Assembly (NCBI GenBank): GCA_044224315.1
Contig: JBGAKR010000005.1
Location: 62,001 to 126,000 of the forward strand
Source of the DNA: JAGXTF01 sp044224315
GTDB lineage: Bacteria > Bacteroidota > Bacteroidia > NS11-12g > UBA955
DNA length: 64,000 nt
Direction of reading: 5' to 3'
Shown here: in pieces, positions 61,100-64,000 of the stretch
Layout of the letters: the number at the start of each line of letters is the position of its first letter
Position numbering within the stretch: the stretch's first letter is position 1
Notes under the pieces: generated by a model
Databases searched by the model: none
What the model saw: only the letters and a program-made list of their open reading frames with translations
What the model was told of the DNA's origin: nothing
Program-made: the position numbers and the translations under genes

Positions 61100-62347
61100 A
61101 TGGCAACTTTCAAAGACTATTACCCGGATTTTGATTTAACAAACAGACATTCAAATATTGAATTAAGTCTTGAATATGCTCATTCTAAACTGGACCAACT
61201 TACTGGAATAAAAAATATTTGGGATTATATTGAGAAGAACCGTAGTTTGTTGGATAATATTAAGGGTAACTCAGCAACCTTTAGTAATTCTTTAAGATTC
61301 TTTAATGTAACTCAAAATAGTTTAAAAGAATTTTTGCAGTTGGGCGACCACAAAGATCCGACCCAATTGATGAAGAATTGGCCAAAATTTAAGACTTTAA
61401 TTGAAAATAATGCTAAACAAAATAATATCATCCCTGCAACATCCGCAGAAGGACAATTTCTTATTCAATTGCACAAAATCAATCCATCTGAAGCTTGGTT
61501 TGCTTTTAACTTTATTATTAATAAAACGATTGAAATGTCCAATGTCAATGGGCTTACAGGTTCATTAAAAGCATTCTTTTTTAAATATCCCGAATACTCA
61601 AACGGAAATGACAACTTAAAATCCTACTCTGCCTCTGCTGAAATTGCTAAAAGTGAATTAGAACGATATCTCACTGAAACGGGACTTCAACTTGAAAAAA
61701 TAATTAATGACAATAAAGAAAAATCAGTCCATCTGAGTAATAGTGTAAATTCAATTATTAACACTTCACAAACTTCTTTTAAAACTTGGTTTGAATCCAA
61801 ACAAAAACAATTCACGGAATTTGACAACTCTACAATCCAGAAAATCAAAGACTTTGAGGAACTTTATACTGAAAAACTGCGATTAGAAGCACCTACAACC
61901 TATTGGAGAGAAAGGGCAGACAAGCTCAACAAGACAGGTAGAAGCTATCTTATATGGCTAATTGCATTGGCTTTGCTGGGTTCCGGATTGTTGTTTTCAT
62001 TACTATGGAGCACACCAGATGGCCTCCTTACCAGTATTTTTGAAGGAGACAAAGTAAAAGCCATTCGCTGGTCTATCGTATTCATTGTGTTTCTTTCCTT
62101 TTTCGCTTATAGTATTCGCATTCTGGCAAAAATCACATTCAGTTCGTTTCATTTGGCCCGCGATGCTGAAGAAAGGGAGCAACTCACCCACGTGTATTTG
62201 GCATTAAAGAAAGATGCAGCAGTGGACGAAAAGGACCGTAGTCTTATTCTGCAATCAATATTCAGCAGAGCTGATACTGGCCTATTGAAGGAGGATTCAG
62301 CTCCTACAATGCCAGGTGGAATTTTGGATAAAGCAATTTCAAGGTAA
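61100..62347 (+). CDS. DUF6161-like membrane protein, possibly defence-associated
   Basis: From the ATG at 61100 the product has 415 residues. The first two thirds are helical and probably coiled-coil (I-E-N-N-A-K-Q-N-N; a long E/K/S-rich stretch at about 180-270). Two membrane segments follow (S-Y-L-I-W-L-I-A-L-A-L-L-G-S-G-L-L-F and I-R-W-S-I-V-F-I-V-F-L-S-F-F). The C-terminal tail S-F-H-L-A-R-D-A-E-E-R-E-Q-L-T, D-E-K-D-R-S-L-I-L-Q-S-I-F-S-R-A-D-T-G-L is what I associate with DUF6161. The gene is separated from its neighbours by an AT-rich composition shift. It precedes the XRE and hsdM genes by 90 bases, as in many defence islands; role unproven. A TTG start at 61037 is possible but would lie before a promoter-like element. 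Confidence 0.65.
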   Translation: MATFKDYYPDFDLTNRHSNIELSLEYAHSKLDQLTGIKNIWDYIEKNRSLLDNIKGNSATFSNSLRFFNVTQNSLKEFLQLGDHKDPTQLMKNWPKFKTLIENNAKQNNIIPATSAEGQFLIQLHKINPSEAWFAFNFIINKTIEMSNVNGLTGSLKAFFFKYPEYSNGNDNLKSYSASAEIAKSELERYLTETGLQLEKIINDNKEKSVHLSNSVNSIINTSQTSFKTWFESKQKQFTEFDNSTIQKIKDFEELYTEKLRLEAPTTYWRERADKLNKTGRSYLIWLIALALLGSGLLFSLLWSTPDGLLTSIFEGDKVKAIRWSIVFIVFLSFFAYSIRILAKITFSSFHLARDAEEREQLTHVYLALKKDAAVDEKDRSLILQSIFSRADTGLLKEDSAPTMPGGILDKAISR

Positions 62348-62400
62348 TTCATATATTGAAATTTAATTTTTGATACTCGACTATTTAAAATAAACAACTA

Positions 62401-62408
62401 TATATTTG
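62401..62408 (+). promoter_or_regulatory. Candidate -7 element for the XRE-hsdM operon (TATATTTG)
   Basis: TATATTTG fits TAnnTTTG and stands 29 bases before the XRE start. There is no clear -33 TTG at the usual distance, so the call rests on the -7 match. Confidence 0.4.
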
Positions 62409-62437
62409 CCAATATTTGACAAGTCACATTAAAGACA

Positions 62438-62728
62438 ATGGAAAGCCAATTTGGTAAAAGAATAAGGACGCTAAGAGAGTCACAAAAGTTGTACCTGCGG
62501 CAAGTTGCTCCTCAGCTTGACATGGATACGGCCCAACTCAGTAAAATTGAGAAAGGACTTCGGCAATTGAGGAAGGATCAAATTCCTTTGTTGGCTAAAA
62601 TCTTACAAGCCGATAAAGTTGAATTGGAAACACTGTGGCTTGCTGACCAATTAATGCAATTGGTAATAAATGAACCTACTGCAAGTGAGGCGTTGAAATC
62701 AGTAACAAAAAAAATCAAAAGAATGTAA
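62438..62728 (+). CDS. XRE-family helix-turn-helix regulator of the restriction system
   Basis: The 96-residue protein has an XRE DNA-binding domain at about 1-60: F-G-K-R-I-R-T-L-R-E-S, L-R-Q-V-A-P-Q-L-D-M-D-T-A-Q-L-S-K-I-E-K-G-L-R. It ends in a basic tail. It overlaps the hsdM start by one base (TAATG), so it is likely to control or accompany the restriction-modification genes. Confidence 0.9.
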   Translation: MESQFGKRIRTLRESQKLYLRQVAPQLDMDTAQLSKIEKGLRQLRKDQIPLLAKILQADKVELETLWLADQLMQLVINEPTASEALKSVTKKIKRM

Positions 62729-64000
62729 TGAACCAGGCACAGCATAATACAATTATTAATTTCATATGGAGCATAGCAGATGATGTTCTTCGTGGTGTTT
62801 ATTCCCGTGGAAAATACAGGGACCTTATTTTGCCATTTACTGTATTGAGAAGGCTGGATGCATTATTAGAACCTACCAAAGACAAAGTGTTGGAAATGCA
62901 CGAAAAGCTGAATGCAATGAAGATAGATAATCAGGCACCGCAGCTGCGCAAAGTTAGTGGCTATGTGTTTTACAATACTTCAAAATTCACTTTCAAAAAA
63001 CTCCTGAACGAGCCGGGCAACATTCGCCAAAACTTAGAAACCTACTTGGATGGCTTTAGCAGCGATGTGCAGGATATTATCAGCAAGTTCAAATTGCGTA
63101 ACCAGTTAGAAACAATGGAAGAAGGCAATATCACTTTTCCATTGATTGAAAAGTTTTGCAGCAGCACCATTAACCTCAGCCCTAAACCAATTACAGATAA
63201 AGAGGGCAATGTTGTTATGGAAGGATTGAGCAATTTAGGCATGGGCTATGTGTTTGAAGAACTGATTCGCCGATTTAATGAAGAAAACAACGAAGAAGCC
63301 GGGGAGCACTTTACACCGAGAGAGATTATTAAGTTAATGACCCATTTGATTTTTGACCCCATCAAAGGTAAAATTAAAGACGGTACTTACCTTGTTTATG
63401 ACCCTGCTTGTGGCAGTGGTGGAATGCTTACCGAAGCAGAACATTTTGCGTTGGAAATAAATCCCAAAGCCAAGTTTCATTTATATGGTCAGGAATCGCA
63501 ACCGGAAACCTTTGCTATCTGCAAAGCAGATATGCTCATCAAGGAACAAGACCCTGATAAAATCGCCTTCGGTTCTACATTGAGCAATGATGGTTTTCCC
63601 AAATTGCAGTTTGACTTTATGTTGAGCAATCCGCCTTATGGCAAAACATGGAAGATTGACCAGCCTGCTATTGTAGATAAAAAAGAGATTATTGACCACC
63701 GTTTCAAAATTGGTGTGCCACGGGTTAATGACGGGCAATTGCTTTTCCTAATGAATATGGTAAGCAAAATGAAAAAGGATAGCGAACTGGGCAGCCGCTT
63801 CGCTACCATCCACAATGGCAGTGCATTGTTTACCGGTGATGCCGGGCAAGGTGAAAGTGAAATACGCAAATACCTCTTTGAAAAGGATTTGCTGGAAGCC
63901 ATTATAGCCCTGCCGAATGATTTGTTTTACAATACAGGCATTCCCACTTACATTTTCATTCTCACCAATAAAAAAGAAAAGAAACGCAAAGGAAAGCTGC
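62728..64000 (+). CDS. hsdM: Type I restriction-modification methylase subunit, incomplete at window end
   Basis: The frame is open from ATG 62728 (M-N-Q-A-Q-H-N-T-I-I-N-F-I-W) to the end of the window. It contains N-terminal HsdM features (A-D-D-V-L-R-G-V-Y-S-R-G-K-Y-R-D-L-I-L-P-F), the AdoMet site D-P-A-C-G-S-G-G-M with Asp 225, and N-P-P-Y-G with Asn 301, the catalytic motif of N6-adenine methylases. It should modify adenine within a bipartite target set by HsdS. hsdS and hsdR would lie beyond 64000. Confidence 0.94.
   Translation, partial: MNQAQHNTIINFIWSIADDVLRGVYSRGKYRDLILPFTVLRRLDALLEPTKDKVLEMHEKLNAMKIDNQAPQLRKVSGYVFYNTSKFTFKKLLNEPGNIRQNLETYLDGFSSDVQDIISKFKLRNQLETMEEGNITFPLIEKFCSSTINLSPKPITDKEGNVVMEGLSNLGMGYVFEELIRRFNEENNEEAGEHFTPREIIKLMTHLIFDPIKGKIKDGTYLVYDPACGSGGMLTEAEHFALEINPKAKFHLYGQESQPETFAICKADMLIKEQDPDKIAFGSTLSNDGFPKLQFDFMLSNPPYGKTWKIDQPAIVDKKEIIDHRFKIGVPRVNDGQLLFLMNMVSKMKKDSELGSRFATIHNGSALFTGDAGQGESEIRKYLFEKDLLEAIIALPNDLFYNTGIPTYIFILTNKKEKKRKGKL

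Noticed and set aside
1..64000. tRNA, rRNA or insertion-sequence genes
   Set aside because: I looked through the intergenic stretches for tRNA-like T-loop/anticodon patterns, rRNA-like sequence and transposase frames and found none that I could support.

Overview
The window is an ordinary-looking stretch of a Bacteroidota chromosome, probably a free-living heterotroph of the Chitinophagales/Sphingobacteriales/Flavobacteriales type. The reasons are several secreted proteins ending in a type IX secretion (T9SS) sorting domain, a PorQ gene, a TonB-dependent receptor, DUF1573 and DUF6089-like proteins, few Shine-Dalgarno sites, and promoters of the Bacteroidota TAnnTTTG form. Genus cannot be read from the sequence. 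The window starts inside a sulfatase-family gene and ends inside a type I restriction-modification methylase gene.

Layout. 1-3.4 kb: sulfatase tail, a double DUF1573 protein, a small T9SS cargo protein, yebC. 3.4-7.6 kb (minus strand): a compact sulfur module of a TsdA-type dihaem cytochrome, a SoxB-like metallophosphoesterase and a persulfide-dioxygenase-like MBL/rhodanese protein. 7.7-15.2 kb (minus): TonB receptor, two related small secreted proteins, an M43 metalloprotease with T9SS domain, and a tandem pair of outer-membrane barrel proteins. 15.4-28.8 kb: housekeeping genes (thiolase, truA, a 1457-residue secreted protein, tpiA, cmk, porQ, ribF, M23 peptidase, pirin, VOC protein, gmhB, a dolichol-phosphate-mannose-synthase-like transferase). 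28.9-35.4 kb: a CHAD protein and a complete-looking molybdopterin operon (moaA-moeA-TauE/SafE-moaD-moeB-moaE-moaCB). 35.4-43.3 kb: corA, hypothetical and secreted proteins, a LamG/T9SS protein, pgk. 43.4-52.3 kb (plus): a dissolved-inorganic-carbon uptake operon, dabA-dabB-SulP-porin-barrel protein, behind an unusual strongly structured leader. 52.5-53.1 kb: a 121-bp tandem repeat. 53.1-57.4 kb (minus): sigma factor, a membrane protein combining a cytoplasmic anti-sigma-like head with an outer-membrane barrel-like tail, and a T9SS protein. 57.5-60 kb: a hypothetical protein and glyS set among short dispersed repeats. 60.1-60.8 kb: a 21-bp array of 31 units in perfect register. 61-64 kb: a DUF6161-like membrane protein, an XRE regulator and hsdM.

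How it fits together. The TsdA/SoxB-like/MBL-rhodanese genes suggest oxidation of thiosulfate and persulfide. The molybdopterin operon carries an anion (sulfite-type) exporter, which could link it to a molybdenum sulfite-oxidising enzyme elsewhere; that is inference. The dab operon would supply bicarbonate and carries its own putative outer-membrane porin. The features most worth a second look are the folded leader in front of dabA, the 21-bp array with helically phased ACGT sites, the sulfur module, and the sigma/trans-envelope protein pair.
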